Shown here piece after piece: positions 47,809 to 56,150 of a stretch of 64,000 nt of DNA (positions within the stretch are counted from its first letter, which is position 1; each line of letters starts with the position of its first letter). The notes under the pieces were generated by a model. That model made no database searches. It saw nothing but the letters and a program-made list of their open reading frames with translations, and was not told the origin of the DNA. The position numbers were made by a program, and so were the translations under genes. The stretch is from assembly GCF_001677335.1 (NCBI RefSeq), contig NZ_LZYB01000001.1:1-64000 (forward strand). The letters run 5' to 3'. This DNA is from Erythrobacter dokdonensis DSW-74 (lineage in GTDB: Bacteria; Pseudomonadota; Alphaproteobacteria; Sphingomonadales; Sphingomonadaceae).

Positions 47809-50535
47809 ATGAACCGAATGAGCGAGACGGGCTACCGGCCGGTCACTAGCCAGATTGGCCACCGTCCCGTCCCGTCGCGAACCGGACGGATGGTGGCGCT
47901 GTTGTGTTGCGGGTCCATCCTTGCCGGCATGCCCGCCATCGCACTGGCGCAGGAAGCGGGCCAGCAGCAAAATCCGGCTCCGGCCCCCGCGCCGCAGAGC
48001 AACGTGATCCGCACCATCAGCGTCGTCGGTGCCGAGCGGCTCGAGCCCACCACGATCCTTAGCTATATCCGCCTGCGCGTAGGGCAGGAATATACCTCAG
48101 CCGCGGCGGACGAGGCGCTCAAGGATCTTGGCGCGACCGAACTCTTCGCCAATTTCTCGATCCGCAACGACAATGGCAATGTCGTCATCACCGTGACCGA
48201 GAACCCGGTGATCAACCGTATCGTCCTGGAAGGCAACGAGCGGCTCAAGAACGACAAGATCGTCCCCGAGATCAAGCTCGCGCCGCGCCAGATTTTCACC
48301 CGTTCCAAGGTGCGCGCCGATGTCGCCCGCATCATCGAGCTCTACAAGCGCCAGGGCCGTTTCGCCGCCCAGGTCGAGCCAAAGATGGTGCAACTGCCGC
48401 AGAACCGCGTCGATATCGTTTTCGAGATTTCGGAGGGCCCCAAGTCCAAGGTCCGCCAGATCAACATTCTCGGCAACGAGAAGTTCTCCGATGGCGAACT
48501 GCGCGGCGAGATGGTGACCAAGCAGGCGCGCCTGACCAGCTTCTTCAGCTCGAACACGAGCTACGATCCCGATCGTCTGGCGTTCGACCAGCAGAAGCTG
48601 CGCCAGTTCTACCTGACCGAAGGCTACGCCGATTTCCGCGTCGTTTCGGCAGTGGCCGAACTCACCCCGGACCAGAAGGACTTCATCATCACCTACGTGG
48701 TGGAAGAGGGTGAGCGCTACAAGTTCGGCAATGTCGAGGTCGACAGCCAGCTGCGCGACTTCGACAGCGATACCATGAGCGCCAATCTGCCGATGAAGGG
48801 CGGCGACTGGTACAACGCCAAGACGGTCGAAGACACGGTCGAACAGCTGACCGAGCTTGCGGGCCGTTTCGGTTATGCCTTTGCCGATGTGCAGCCGCGC
48901 TTCCGGGCCAACAAGGACGACCTGACGATGAACATCACGTTCATCCTGCGCGAGGCGCCGCGCGTCTATGTCGAACGGGTCGACATCAACGGCAACACCC
49001 TGACCCAGGACAAGGTCGTGCGCCGCGAGTTCCGTCTGGCGGAAGGCGATGCGTTCAACTCGCTCGGCGTGCTGCGCACCACGGCGCGCATCAACTCGCT
49101 GGCCTATTTCCAGGAAAACTTCGAGGTCACCCAGGTCGAAGGCAGCGCGCCAGACCGCATCGTGCTTGAAGCCAATATCGAAGAGCGGCCGACCGGCGAA
49201 TTGCAGTTCTCGGCTGGTTTTTCGTCGATCGAGCAGTTCATCCTCGCCGGCTCCATCCGCCAGCGCAATTTCCGCGGACGCGGGCAGACGATCGGGCTTT
49301 CGGTCAACTACTCGCAGTTCTCGCGCTCGGCACAGATCAGCTTTTCCGAGCCTTATCTGTTCGATCGGAACATTTCGGCCGGTATCGATATCTACCGGCG
49401 CGATTTCAACAGCTTCAACTTCACAAACCGCGATCGCAATACGACCTTCCGGCAATCGACCACCGGTTTCTCCATGCGGGCGGGCGTACCGCTTACCGAA
49501 TACATGTCGCTCGTTGGCAGCTACACGCTCAACTACGAAGACGTGACGCTGGACGAGACCCAGTTCTTCTCCGATCTCGACGGCGACGGCACGCTCGAGT
49601 GCGATCCGCTGCGCGCGGGCCGGTTCCTGTGCGACGCGCTCGGCACGCGTCTTAGCTCGATTCTGGGGATCAGCCTCAATTACAACTCCCTGAATTCGCG
49701 CATCCGCCCGACCCGCGGCAAGACCGTGTCGCTTACCGGTGAATTCGCGGGCCTTGGCGGCGATGTGCGCTATGTCCGCTTCCGCGGCCGGGCGCAGCAG
49801 TTCTGGAATGTCGGCAATTCGGGCTTCATCTTCTCGATCCTGGCCGAAGGCGGCACCATCATCCCGCTGCAAGAGCGCCCCGGCGCCGGGGTCGACGACG
49901 TGTTGCTTACCGACCGCTTCTTCCTTGGCGAGCCGCAGTTCCGCGGTTTCCGCATCCGCGGTGTCGGCCCGCGCGTGGTGACCCGTTTCTCAGTGCTGGA
50001 TCAGTTCAACAACCCGGTGCTGAATGACCAGGGCGACATCACCTTCCTTACCCAGCGCCGCCAGGTTCGCGACGACGCGATCGGCGGACGGAACTACTAT
50101 CTCGGACGCGCAGAGCTGGAAATTCCGCTCGGCACGGGCGCGCGCGAACTTGGCCTGAGGCCTTCGATCTGGGCCGATGTCGGCGCGCTGTGGGGTGTGG
50201 AAACGCCGGTCCTGACCAACAACGAAACCGGCATCCCGATCGTTGATGACCTCGGCAATCAGCTCTACCGCGTGCCGGGTACATCGGGTACGATCGGCAT
50301 CACGACCGATCCGACCCAACCCGACGGCTCGCCCAACATCAGGCTGATCCAGCAGGGGAGCAACTTCCGCGAATTCTTCTTCGGGGATTCGCCGAGCCCG
50401 CGCATTACGGCGGGCATCGGGGTCAACTGGAATTCACCTTTCGGCCCCTTCCGCATCGACTTCGCCCAGACCATCCGCAAGGTCGAGGGCGATGACGAGC
50501 GAACTTTCACATTCAACGTAGGAACACAATTCTGA
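47809..50535 (+). CDS. bamA: Outer membrane assembly factor BamA
   Basis: This is the central subunit of the machine that inserts beta-barrel proteins such as the autotransporter at the window start. The 908 residues have a signal peptide with a long basic n-region (core about 29-47, ending AIALAQ), five POTRA domains (about 65-390, first one IRTISVVGAERLEP) and a C-terminal barrel from about 420 with the conserved lid motif VRGF-like RGFRIRGVGPR. The last residue is Phe, as BAM substrates require. It starts at ATG 47809; skp overlaps its stop. Confidence 0.96.
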   Translation: MNRMSETGYRPVTSQIGHRPVPSRTGRMVALLCCGSILAGMPAIALAQEAGQQQNPAPAPAPQSNVIRTISVVGAERLEPTTILSYIRLRVGQEYTSAAADEALKDLGATELFANFSIRNDNGNVVITVTENPVINRIVLEGNERLKNDKIVPEIKLAPRQIFTRSKVRADVARIIELYKRQGRFAAQVEPKMVQLPQNRVDIVFEISEGPKSKVRQINILGNEKFSDGELRGEMVTKQARLTSFFSSNTSYDPDRLAFDQQKLRQFYLTEGYADFRVVSAVAELTPDQKDFIITYVVEEGERYKFGNVEVDSQLRDFDSDTMSANLPMKGGDWYNAKTVEDTVEQLTELAGRFGYAFADVQPRFRANKDDLTMNITFILREAPRVYVERVDINGNTLTQDKVVRREFRLAEGDAFNSLGVLRTTARINSLAYFQENFEVTQVEGSAPDRIVLEANIEERPTGELQFSAGFSSIEQFILAGSIRQRNFRGRGQTIGLSVNYSQFSRSAQISFSEPYLFDRNISAGIDIYRRDFNSFNFTNRDRNTTFRQSTTGFSMRAGVPLTEYMSLVGSYTLNYEDVTLDETQFFSDLDGDGTLECDPLRAGRFLCDALGTRLSSILGISLNYNSLNSRIRPTRGKTVSLTGEFAGLGGDVRYVRFRGRAQQFWNVGNSGFIFSILAEGGTIIPLQERPGAGVDDVLLTDRFFLGEPQFRGFRIRGVGPRVVTRFSVLDQFNNPVLNDQGDITFLTQRRQVRDDAIGGRNYYLGRAELEIPLGTGARELGLRPSIWADVGALWGVETPVLTNNETGIPIVDDLGNQLYRVPGTSGTIGITTDPTQPDGSPNIRLIQQGSNFREFFFGDSPSPRITAGIGVNWNSPFGPFRIDFAQTIRKVEGDDERTFTFNVGTQF

Positions 50536-51218
50536 TGACCATCTTCTCCAAGTTCGCCGCTTCGGCCGGTGTCGCGCTGTGCGCGCTTGCCGCGCTGCCC
50601 GCCAATGCCCAGGTCGAAGGGCGTATCGCCACCGTCGACATCTCGCGCACGGTGATCGGCAGCACCGCATTCCAGACGGCTTACGAACAGGTCAACACGA
50701 CCTATGCCCAGCAGAACGAACTCCGGCGCACCAAGGCGCAAGAGCGCCAGACCCTGCTGCAGACGTTCGATACCAATGGCGATAAGCAGGTCGACGATGC
50801 CGAACTTCAGGCCAAGCAGAATTCGCCCGACTTCACCAAGCTGCAGACACTGGAACAGGAAATCCAGGGCCTTACCAGCCAGATCGATGCCGCGCGCATC
50901 TACGCGATCGAGCAGATCATCGTCCAGTATGGCGCGGCTCTGCAGGAAGTCGTCACGCAGCAGCAGGTCAAGCTGGTGATCGATCCGGGCTCGCTGCTCT
51001 TCGCTGTTCCCGAGGCGGATATCACTCAGGCCGTGACCACGTCCCTCAACGCCAAGGTACCCTCGGTAGGGATCGTCCCGCCGTCCGGCTGGCAGCCGAG
51101 CCGCGAAGGCGTGCAGCTTTATCAGGACATCCAGCAGCGTCTGATGACCGCGCAGCTTCTCCAGCAGCGCCAGCAACAGCAGCAGCAGGGCAACCAGCAG
51201 GCGCCGGCGGGCCGTTGA
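50535..51218 (+). CDS. OmpH/Skp family periplasmic chaperone with EF-hand-like loop
   Basis: This protein escorts unfolded outer membrane proteins to BamA. The 227 residues have a signal peptide (cleavage after ANAQ, about 26), a short beta strand ([10 protein letters not shown]), and two long helical arms. Unusually, residues 79-90 read [12 protein letters not shown], with acidic or amide side chains at EF-hand positions 1, 3, 5, 9 and 12. The tail is Gln-rich ([13 protein letters not shown]). The ATG overlaps the bamA stop (TGATG). Calcium binding is untested inference. Confidence 0.88.
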   Translation: MTIFSKFAASAGVALCALAALPANAQVEGRIATVDISRTVIGSTAFQTAYEQVNTTYAQQNELRRTKAQERQTLLQTFDTNGDKQVDDAELQAKQNSPDFTKLQTLEQEIQGLTSQIDAARIYAIEQIIVQYGAALQEVVTQQQVKLVIDPGSLLFAVPEADITQAVTTSLNAKVPSVGIVPPSGWQPSREGVQLYQDIQQRLMTAQLLQQRQQQQQQGNQQAPAGR

Positions 51219-51252
51219 GGCCTGCCGCATCCTGCCCGCGGGAGAGCAAGCG

Positions 51253-51726
51253 ATGAGCGAGGCTGAAAACGCGGCTCCTGCCGCGCTGGACTACGATATC
51301 AGCAAGATCCTCAAGGCCTTGCCGCATCGTTATCCGCTCCTTCTGGTCGACCGGGTGAAGGCAATGACGCTCGGCGAGCGCATTCATGCGGTCAAGGCCG
51401 TGAGCATGAACGAGCAGTTCTTCCAGGGCCATTTCCCCGGCGCCCCGATCATGCCCGGCGTTCTCCAGATCGAGGCGCTGGCGCAGGCCGCCGGCATCCT
51501 CGGGATCGAGACGATGGAACTGGCGGGGACGGGCAAGCTCGTCATTTTCATGGGGATCGAGAACGCCAAGTTCCGCGCTCCGGTGACGCCCGGCTGCCTG
51601 CTCGACCTCAACGTGGAATTCACCCAGAAGCGCAGCCGCGTCTACAAGTTCAAGGGTGTGGCGAGCGTGGAGGGCAAGACCACCTGCGAGGTCGAATTCA
51701 CCGCGATGATGACGGATGCTGTGTGA
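51253..51726 (+). CDS. fabZ: 3-hydroxyacyl-ACP dehydratase FabZ
   Basis: This hot-dog-fold dehydratase of fatty acid synthesis has 157 residues. Catalytic His60 and Glu74 are in [20 protein letters not shown], and [13 protein letters not shown] begins the core. In LPS-making bacteria lpxD and lpxA usually flank this gene; here it follows the skp gene directly, 34 bases away. Confidence 0.96.
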   Translation: MSEAENAAPAALDYDISKILKALPHRYPLLLVDRVKAMTLGERIHAVKAVSMNEQFFQGHFPGAPIMPGVLQIEALAQAAGILGIETMELAGTGKLVIFMGIENAKFRAPVTPGCLLDLNVEFTQKRSRVYKFKGVASVEGKTTCEVEFTAMMTDAV

Positions 51727-51793
51727 TTTCCGCATCCGCCTCCGCGGGTGCGGTCCTCGCTAGATGCGCAGCATAGCTGCGCCCGCTGCGGGC

Positions 51794-51808
51794 GGGCGGT
51801 CGCCCTTG
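51794..51808 (+). repeat. Dispersed GC-rich palindromic element, copy 3
   Basis: GGGCGGTCGCCCTTG is identical to 22048-22062, in the leader of rpmE. GCTGCGGGC precedes it, as in copy 1 on the other strand. Confidence 0.5.
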
Positions 51809-51941
51809 CAGTCGCTGGCGCGACCGATGGTTAGGCGAATATCTGAGGTTGCAATGCGGCACGTTTCCGACTAGGCGCGCGCCTTCTCCATTTCATAGCT
51901 GTGCCGGTCGGAACCGGCGCCTTGCTGCAAAGGAATACGTC

Positions 51942-52166
51942 ATGAAGGCCGAAGGGCACCCCGACTACCACATGATCACGGTCAAGATGACCGATGGCAC
52001 CGAGTATCAGACCCGCTCGACCTGGGGCAAGGAAGGCGACGTGATGTCGCTTGAAATCGACCCCCTGAGCCACCCGGCCTGGACCGGCGGGCGTCAGCAG
52101 GTGTCGGAAGGTGGCCGCGTGGCCGCGTTCAACAAGCGTTTCGGCGGGCTTTCCCTCAAGAAGTAA
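51942..52166 (+). CDS. rpmE: 50S ribosomal protein bL31
   Basis: A 74-residue L31 of the cysteine-free type: [32 protein letters not shown]. It lacks the CxxC zinc ligands of the zinc-binding form, so supply does not depend on zinc. The ATG at 51942 follows AAAGGA. A terminator lies downstream. Confidence 0.95.
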   Translation: MKAEGHPDYHMITVKMTDGTEYQTRSTWGKEGDVMSLEIDPLSHPAWTGGRQQVSEGGRVAAFNKRFGGLSLKK

Positions 52167-52208
52167 GCGACGCTACAAGCTGCGCGGCCTGCGGGCCGCA
52201 ACGAGGAG

Positions 52209-52233
52209 GGCGGCCCGACGGGGTCGCCTTTTT
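52209..52233 (+). terminator. Rho-independent terminator after rpmE
   Basis: An 8-bp stem (GGCGGCCC/GGGTCGCC, one G-T pair) with a GACG loop is followed by five T. It lies between the convergent rpmE and DksA-type genes. Confidence 0.7.
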
Positions 52234-52237
52234 CGTT

Positions 52238-52555
52238 TTACGCCGCGCACTTGATGCAGCGGGTCGCGATCGGGCGGGCCTTGAGCCGCTCCGGCGCGAT
52301 CGCCTCGCCGCAATTGGCGCAGGTGCCGTAAGTGCCGTTGGCGATCCGGGCGAGCGCAAAGCGGATCTGCCGCGCTTCGGCAAGGAGGACATCGTCGATG
52401 CCTTCCAGTGCCTCGTCATCGGCGAGATCGATGGCTTGTTCTTCCAGATCATCGTCGAGCGGATGGCGCAGATCATCTTCGATCTCCCGGCTGCGCCCCA
52501 TGATGTCGGCCAGCCGCGCCTTCAGTTGTTCCTCGATTCCAGCAAACTCGTTCAT
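52238..52555 (-). CDS. DksA/TraR-type zinc-finger protein
   Basis: This small RNA-polymerase-binding regulator type has 105 residues: an acidic helical arm (about 5-70, with IEDDLRHPLDDDLEEQAIDL) and a C-terminal four-cysteine zinc finger (Cys79, Cys82, Cys100, Cys103). It is shorter than DksA proper and lacks its long coiled-coil tip. The ATG at 52555 overlaps the stop of the upstream oxygenase (TGATG), with GGAGGGG inside that gene's end, so the two are translated together. Confidence 0.85.
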   Translation of the reverse strand: MNEFAGIEEQLKARLADIMGRSREIEDDLRHPLDDDLEEQAIDLADDEALEGIDDVLLAEARQIRFALARIANGTYGTCANCGEAIAPERLKARPIATRCIKCAA

Positions 52556-53190
52556 CAGCCCCTCCATGGCTTTTCCCGATACCATTTGGTTATCACATAT
52601 TTGACGCCCTTGCGCACCTTCATCCCGTGATGGAGCGTCGCCGCATTGACCCCGCCGCCAGGCAAGCGGTTGTTCCAACACAGCAATTTTCCCTCTTCGG
52701 GTTGAAAGGTCTTTCCAGCCATCTTGAACCGCGTAGCCCCTCCAGCGGCGACGTCATTGAGATAGATCATGAAGGTCCAGGTGCGGTTGCCGGAAAGCGA
52801 ACAGAAGCGTTCGAAGTCGCGTCCGCCCGGAGTGAAATAATCCGTGTGCGGCTTGAACTCCTGCCCTTCGGCATAGCGCTGTCCCTGAAGCGGTTCGCCG
52901 AACATCGGAGGGATGCCGCAAAGCTGCGTCAGCATCGTCTCGATCCGCTGCACTGCGGGCAGATCGGCAGCAAGGTCGCAGGTCTCGCTGGTGCGGAAAT
53001 AGGCATCGCCATTGTCGTCGGCGATGGTCGAGGGGCGGCGATCCCGCTCGATCAGCGCGATCAGCTCCGCGCACAGGTCCGGTGGACAGAAACCGCGCAT
53101 CTGGAACAGTTGCAAGCGATCGCTCGGCAGGCGCTGCAGACCGGCCTGTTCGTCAAGGCGCCTTGCAACGGATTCGTTGGTCAGTTTCAT
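52555..53190 (-). CDS. 2OG-Fe(II) oxygenase, prolyl 4-hydroxylase type
   Basis: The 211 residues from the ATG at 53190 carry the jelly-roll metal site: His115 and Asp117 in KPHTDYF, distal His188 in TLHHG, and Lys197 in KGVKY to bind 2-oxoglutarate. The product family hydroxylates proline or other residues in proteins. Bacterial targets are mostly unknown; a reported example modifies elongation factor Tu. The gene is coupled to the DksA-type gene downstream. Confidence 0.87.
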   Translation of the reverse strand: MKLTNESVARRLDEQAGLQRLPSDRLQLFQMRGFCPPDLCAELIALIERDRRPSTIADDNGDAYFRTSETCDLAADLPAVQRIETMLTQLCGIPPMFGEPLQGQRYAEGQEFKPHTDYFTPGGRDFERFCSLSGNRTWTFMIYLNDVAAGGATRFKMAGKTFQPEEGKLLCWNNRLPGGGVNAATLHHGMKVRKGVKYVITKWYREKPWRG

Positions 53191-53334
53191 GGGGCGCAAG
53201 GATAGTCGGGCTCCGCGACTGCGCAATGCTCTCGCAGCCCGCGCAACAATCTTGCGCTCACGTGGCGTTGACGCAGTTTTCACTTCCCATTCACGGGGCT
53301 TTGTGCAAGAGGCGCGAGCCCGCCCAAACCGCAC

Positions 53335-53362
53335 TTGACCGGGCGCGTGCCTTGCGTACATC
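53335..53362 (+). promoter_or_regulatory. Candidate promoter of tRNA-His
   Basis: TTGACC (53335-53340) and TACATC (53357-53362) are spaced 16 bases apart, about 60 bases before the tRNA. Confidence 0.35.
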
Positions 53363-53422
53363 GCGCGTTCTTCGCGCGGGCTTGGCAGCGACCGGACGGG
53401 TTGTTTTCGGGCAGGGGCGTGT

Positions 53423-53500
53423 GGCGATCGTAGCTCAGTTGGTTAGAGCGCCGGTTTGTGGTACCGGAGGTCGCGGGTTCGAACCCCGTCGATCGCCCCA
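53423..53500 (+). tRNA. tRNA-His (anticodon GTG)
   Basis: The acceptor GGCGATCG pairs with CGATCGCC over eight bases, the extra G-1:C73 pair that marks tRNA-His. The anticodon stem CCGGT/ACCGG encloses a TTGTGGT loop, with GTG. T-arm GGGTTCGAACCC and CCA are encoded. Confidence 0.96.
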
Positions 53501-53553
53501 TCTTCCTTCCCCCGTCATGCCGATTGTCCTGCGCCCGAAACGGGGAAAAGCAG

Positions 53554-54621
53554 ATGACCGCTTTCTGGGCCGAGCCGGATTTCGATGAACACGAATGCGT
53601 GCAACTGGTGCATGACCGGGCAAGCGGGCTGACGGCGATCATTGCGATCCATTCGACCCATTGCGGCCCGGCAGCGGGCGGCACCCGCTTCTGGAACTAT
53701 CCCGATCCCGCCGGAGCCATGCGCGATGCGCTGCGGCTGTCGCGCGGGATGAGCTACAAGAACGCCATGGCGGGCCTGCCGATGGGTGGCGGCAAGGCGG
53801 TTATCCTTGGGGACAGCCAGCGCACCAAGACCCCCGGAATGCTTGCCGCCTTCGGCGATGCCGTCGATGCGCTGGGCGGGCGCTATGTCACCGCCGAGGA
53901 TGTCGGCATCACCGAGGCCGACATGGTCGCGGTCGCGCAGCGCACAGCCTATGTTTCCGGTCTTCCGGTGGCCGGTGAGGGCAGCGCGGGCGGAGATCCG
54001 GGGCCGTTCACCGCAATCGGTATCTATCACGGTATCAAGGCTGCGGTGCGCCACAAGCTGGGCAGGGACAGTCTCGCGGGCGTGCATGTCGCGGTGCAGG
54101 GCACCGGCTCTGTCGGAAGCGGGGTAGCACGGTTGCTGGCACAGGACGGCGCGAAGCTGACCCTTGCCGATATCCATGCCGAGCGTGCGGCTGATCTCGC
54201 GCGTGAACTTGGCGCAAATGTGGTCGCCTCCGAGGCGATCATGTCGGTTGGCTGCGATGTGTTCAGTCCCAATGCGCTCGGTGCGATTCTCGACGAAGAG
54301 GGCATTGCCCGGCTCGACTGCGCGATTGTGGCCGGCGGGGCGAACAACCAGCTTGCGAAGGCAGAGCATGGCGCGCTGCTGGCAGGGCGCGGAATCCTCT
54401 ATGCGCCCGACTATGTCATCAACGCGGGCGGGATCATTTCGGTCGCGCTCGAATATCTCGCCCGGGCCGAGGGCGCGCCGGCCGACATCAACGAGGTGCG
54501 CAAGCGTCTCGCCCAGATCCCCGAACGGCTTGAGACTATCTGGCAGGAAAGCGATGCGACCGGCATCTCGTCCGACGTGGTCGCCGACCGGATGGCCCAG
54601 AAACTTATCGGACGCAGCTGA
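53554..54621 (+). CDS. Leu/Phe/Val dehydrogenase (amino acid dehydrogenase)
   Basis: This NAD-dependent oxidative deaminase of branched-chain amino acids has 355 residues. The catalytic lysines are at 69 (MSYKNAMAGLPMGGGK) and 81, and the nucleotide-binding motif is VQGTGSVGSG (about 190-199). GPAAGGTRFW matches the Leu/Val dehydrogenase family rather than glutamate dehydrogenase. The ATG at 53554 follows GGGGAAAAG. Substrate preference cannot be set by eye. Confidence 0.9.
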   Translation: MTAFWAEPDFDEHECVQLVHDRASGLTAIIAIHSTHCGPAAGGTRFWNYPDPAGAMRDALRLSRGMSYKNAMAGLPMGGGKAVILGDSQRTKTPGMLAAFGDAVDALGGRYVTAEDVGITEADMVAVAQRTAYVSGLPVAGEGSAGGDPGPFTAIGIYHGIKAAVRHKLGRDSLAGVHVAVQGTGSVGSGVARLLAQDGAKLTLADIHAERAADLARELGANVVASEAIMSVGCDVFSPNALGAILDEEGIARLDCAIVAGGANNQLAKAEHGALLAGRGILYAPDYVINAGGIISVALEYLARAEGAPADINEVRKRLAQIPERLETIWQESDATGISSDVVADRMAQKLIGRS

Positions 54622-54745
54622 TCGGGAGCGGCTGACGCGGCGCGTTGCGGTGGCAGGTTGCGCGGGAACGAATTGTCCCTTGCGTCAATTGCAGTCTTGT
54701 CCCCGCCCGGTGTAAGGCTACAAGCCCCGCCAGACCCGAACGCTT

Positions 54746-55507
54746 ATGCACATCTACGCCAACCCCACCCGATTCCTCGCTCTTGCCAAGTGGCTGATGC
54801 CGCTTTGCTTCTGGAGCGGGCTTTCGCTGGCGCTCGGCGCGATGGCGTGGGGTCTGTTCTTCGTGCCGCCCGACCGGCTGATGGGCGAAACGGTGCGTAT
54901 CCTGTTCATCCACGTGCCGGCTGCATGGCTGGGCATGGGCGGCTGGACGGGGATCGCGATTTCCTCGGCCATGCTGCTGATCTGGAAGCATCCGCTGGCC
55001 GCCATTGCCGCGCGCGCGATCGCGCTGCCGGGCATGGTGTTCTGTGCGGTCTGCCTTGCCACCGGCTCGATCTGGGGCCGGCCGACGTGGGGTACATGGT
55101 GGGAATGGGACGGACGGCTGACCAGCATGCTGGTGCTGCTGTTCCTCTACGCCGGCTATATTGCGCTGACCCAGGCCGCGAGCCGCGAGGGCACCACGCC
55201 CAAGATCGCCGCGATTTTCGGGCTGGTGGGCGCTGTCAACGTGCCGATCATCAACCGTTCGGTGGTATGGTGGAACTCGCTCCACCAGCCGCCGAGCATT
55301 ACCATGGGTAAGAGCGCGATCGACGCGGCCTATCTGACGCCGCTGCTGGTGGCGGTTATCGGCTTTTCCCTGCTGTTCGGCGGGATCGTGCTGATGCGGA
55401 TGCGCGCCCTGATTGCCGACGCCCAGGTCGAGGCGCGGTTGCGGCGGCGGGCGCTCGATGATGATGTGCCGCTGGCGGGTGCGGCGGCCGTGATGGAGCA
55501 GGCCTGA
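54746..55507 (+). CDS. ccmC: Heme exporter/handling protein CcmC
   Basis: This six-helix membrane protein delivers heme to CcmE in cytochrome c maturation System I. The 253 residues contain the tryptophan-rich heme motif WGTWWEWD (115-122) flanked by His56 (IHVP) and His180 (NSLHQP). It is the first ccm gene here; ccmA and ccmB are not in the cluster. Its stop overlaps ccmD. Confidence 0.95.
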   Translation: MHIYANPTRFLALAKWLMPLCFWSGLSLALGAMAWGLFFVPPDRLMGETVRILFIHVPAAWLGMGGWTGIAISSAMLLIWKHPLAAIAARAIALPGMVFCAVCLATGSIWGRPTWGTWWEWDGRLTSMLVLLFLYAGYIALTQAASREGTTPKIAAIFGLVGAVNVPIINRSVVWWNSLHQPPSITMGKSAIDAAYLTPLLVAVIGFSLLFGGIVLMRMRALIADAQVEARLRRRALDDDVPLAGAAAVMEQA

Positions 55508-55647
55508 TGCGCGAGGAACTGGCCCAGTGGGATTTCGTCGCTCTCGCCTACGGGGTGGGGCTGGTGGCGCTCGCGGTGCTTGCGCTCTGGGCGTGGCGGA
55601 CGATGGTCAACGCCGAGGCCCGGCGCGATGCGATGCGGCGGCGTTGA
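55507..55647 (+). CDS. ccmD: Heme exporter protein CcmD
   Basis: This 46-residue small membrane protein begins MREELAQWDFVALAYGVGLV, with one membrane helix (about 11-29) and a basic end (RRDAMRRR). CcmD holds the CcmC-CcmE-heme complex together. The ATG overlaps the ccmC stop (TGATG), and ccmE starts 13 bases after its stop, which fixes its identity by position. Confidence 0.85.
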   Translation: MREELAQWDFVALAYGVGLVALAVLALWAWRTMVNAEARRDAMRRR

Positions 55648-55660
55648 GAGGACACATGCG

Positions 55661-56125
55661 ATGAAGGCCAAGCATCAACGTCTCGTGCTGGTTGTGATCG
55701 CCTTGCTGGCGATTGTCGGCGCGGGGTTGCTCGCGGCCTGGTCGCTGCGCAACCAGGCGAACTATTTCTATCTGCCCGAACAGATGGCAGCGACTCCGCC
55801 CGACATCGGTCAGGCGGTTCGGCTCGGCGGCATGGTGCAGCCCGGCTCGATTAGGACCGAGGCGGACGGGGTGACGGTCAATTTCATGGTTACCGGCAAC
55901 ACCGCCGATGCCATTCCCGTGCGCTACAGCGGCATCCTGCCTGATCTGTTCGTCGAAGGTTCGGGTGTGGTCGCCGAAGGCAGCCTTGGGCCCGACGGCG
56001 TGTTCCTCGCCACCAACCTGCTCGCCAAGCATGACGAGAATTACGTGCCCAAGGAGCTTGAAGGCATGGGGACCCAACAGGCCGCCAAGGTCGCGGCCGA
56101 GACGACGGTAGGCCTCGTCCAGTGA
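55661..56125 (+). CDS. ccmE: Cytochrome c heme chaperone CcmE
   Basis: This membrane-anchored periplasmic chaperone binds heme covalently. The 154 residues have one N-terminal helix (8-28), an OB-fold domain and the heme site AKHDENYVP with His124 and Tyr128. A conserved IKVRYTGILPDLF-like segment (VRYSGILPDLF) is present. Confidence 0.95.
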   Translation: MKAKHQRLVLVVIALLAIVGAGLLAAWSLRNQANYFYLPEQMAATPPDIGQAVRLGGMVQPGSIRTEADGVTVNFMVTGNTADAIPVRYSGILPDLFVEGSGVVAEGSLGPDGVFLATNLLAKHDENYVPKELEGMGTQQAAKVAAETTVGLVQ

Positions 56126-56150
56126 GCGCTAGCGGGCGAGGGATTGCGCG

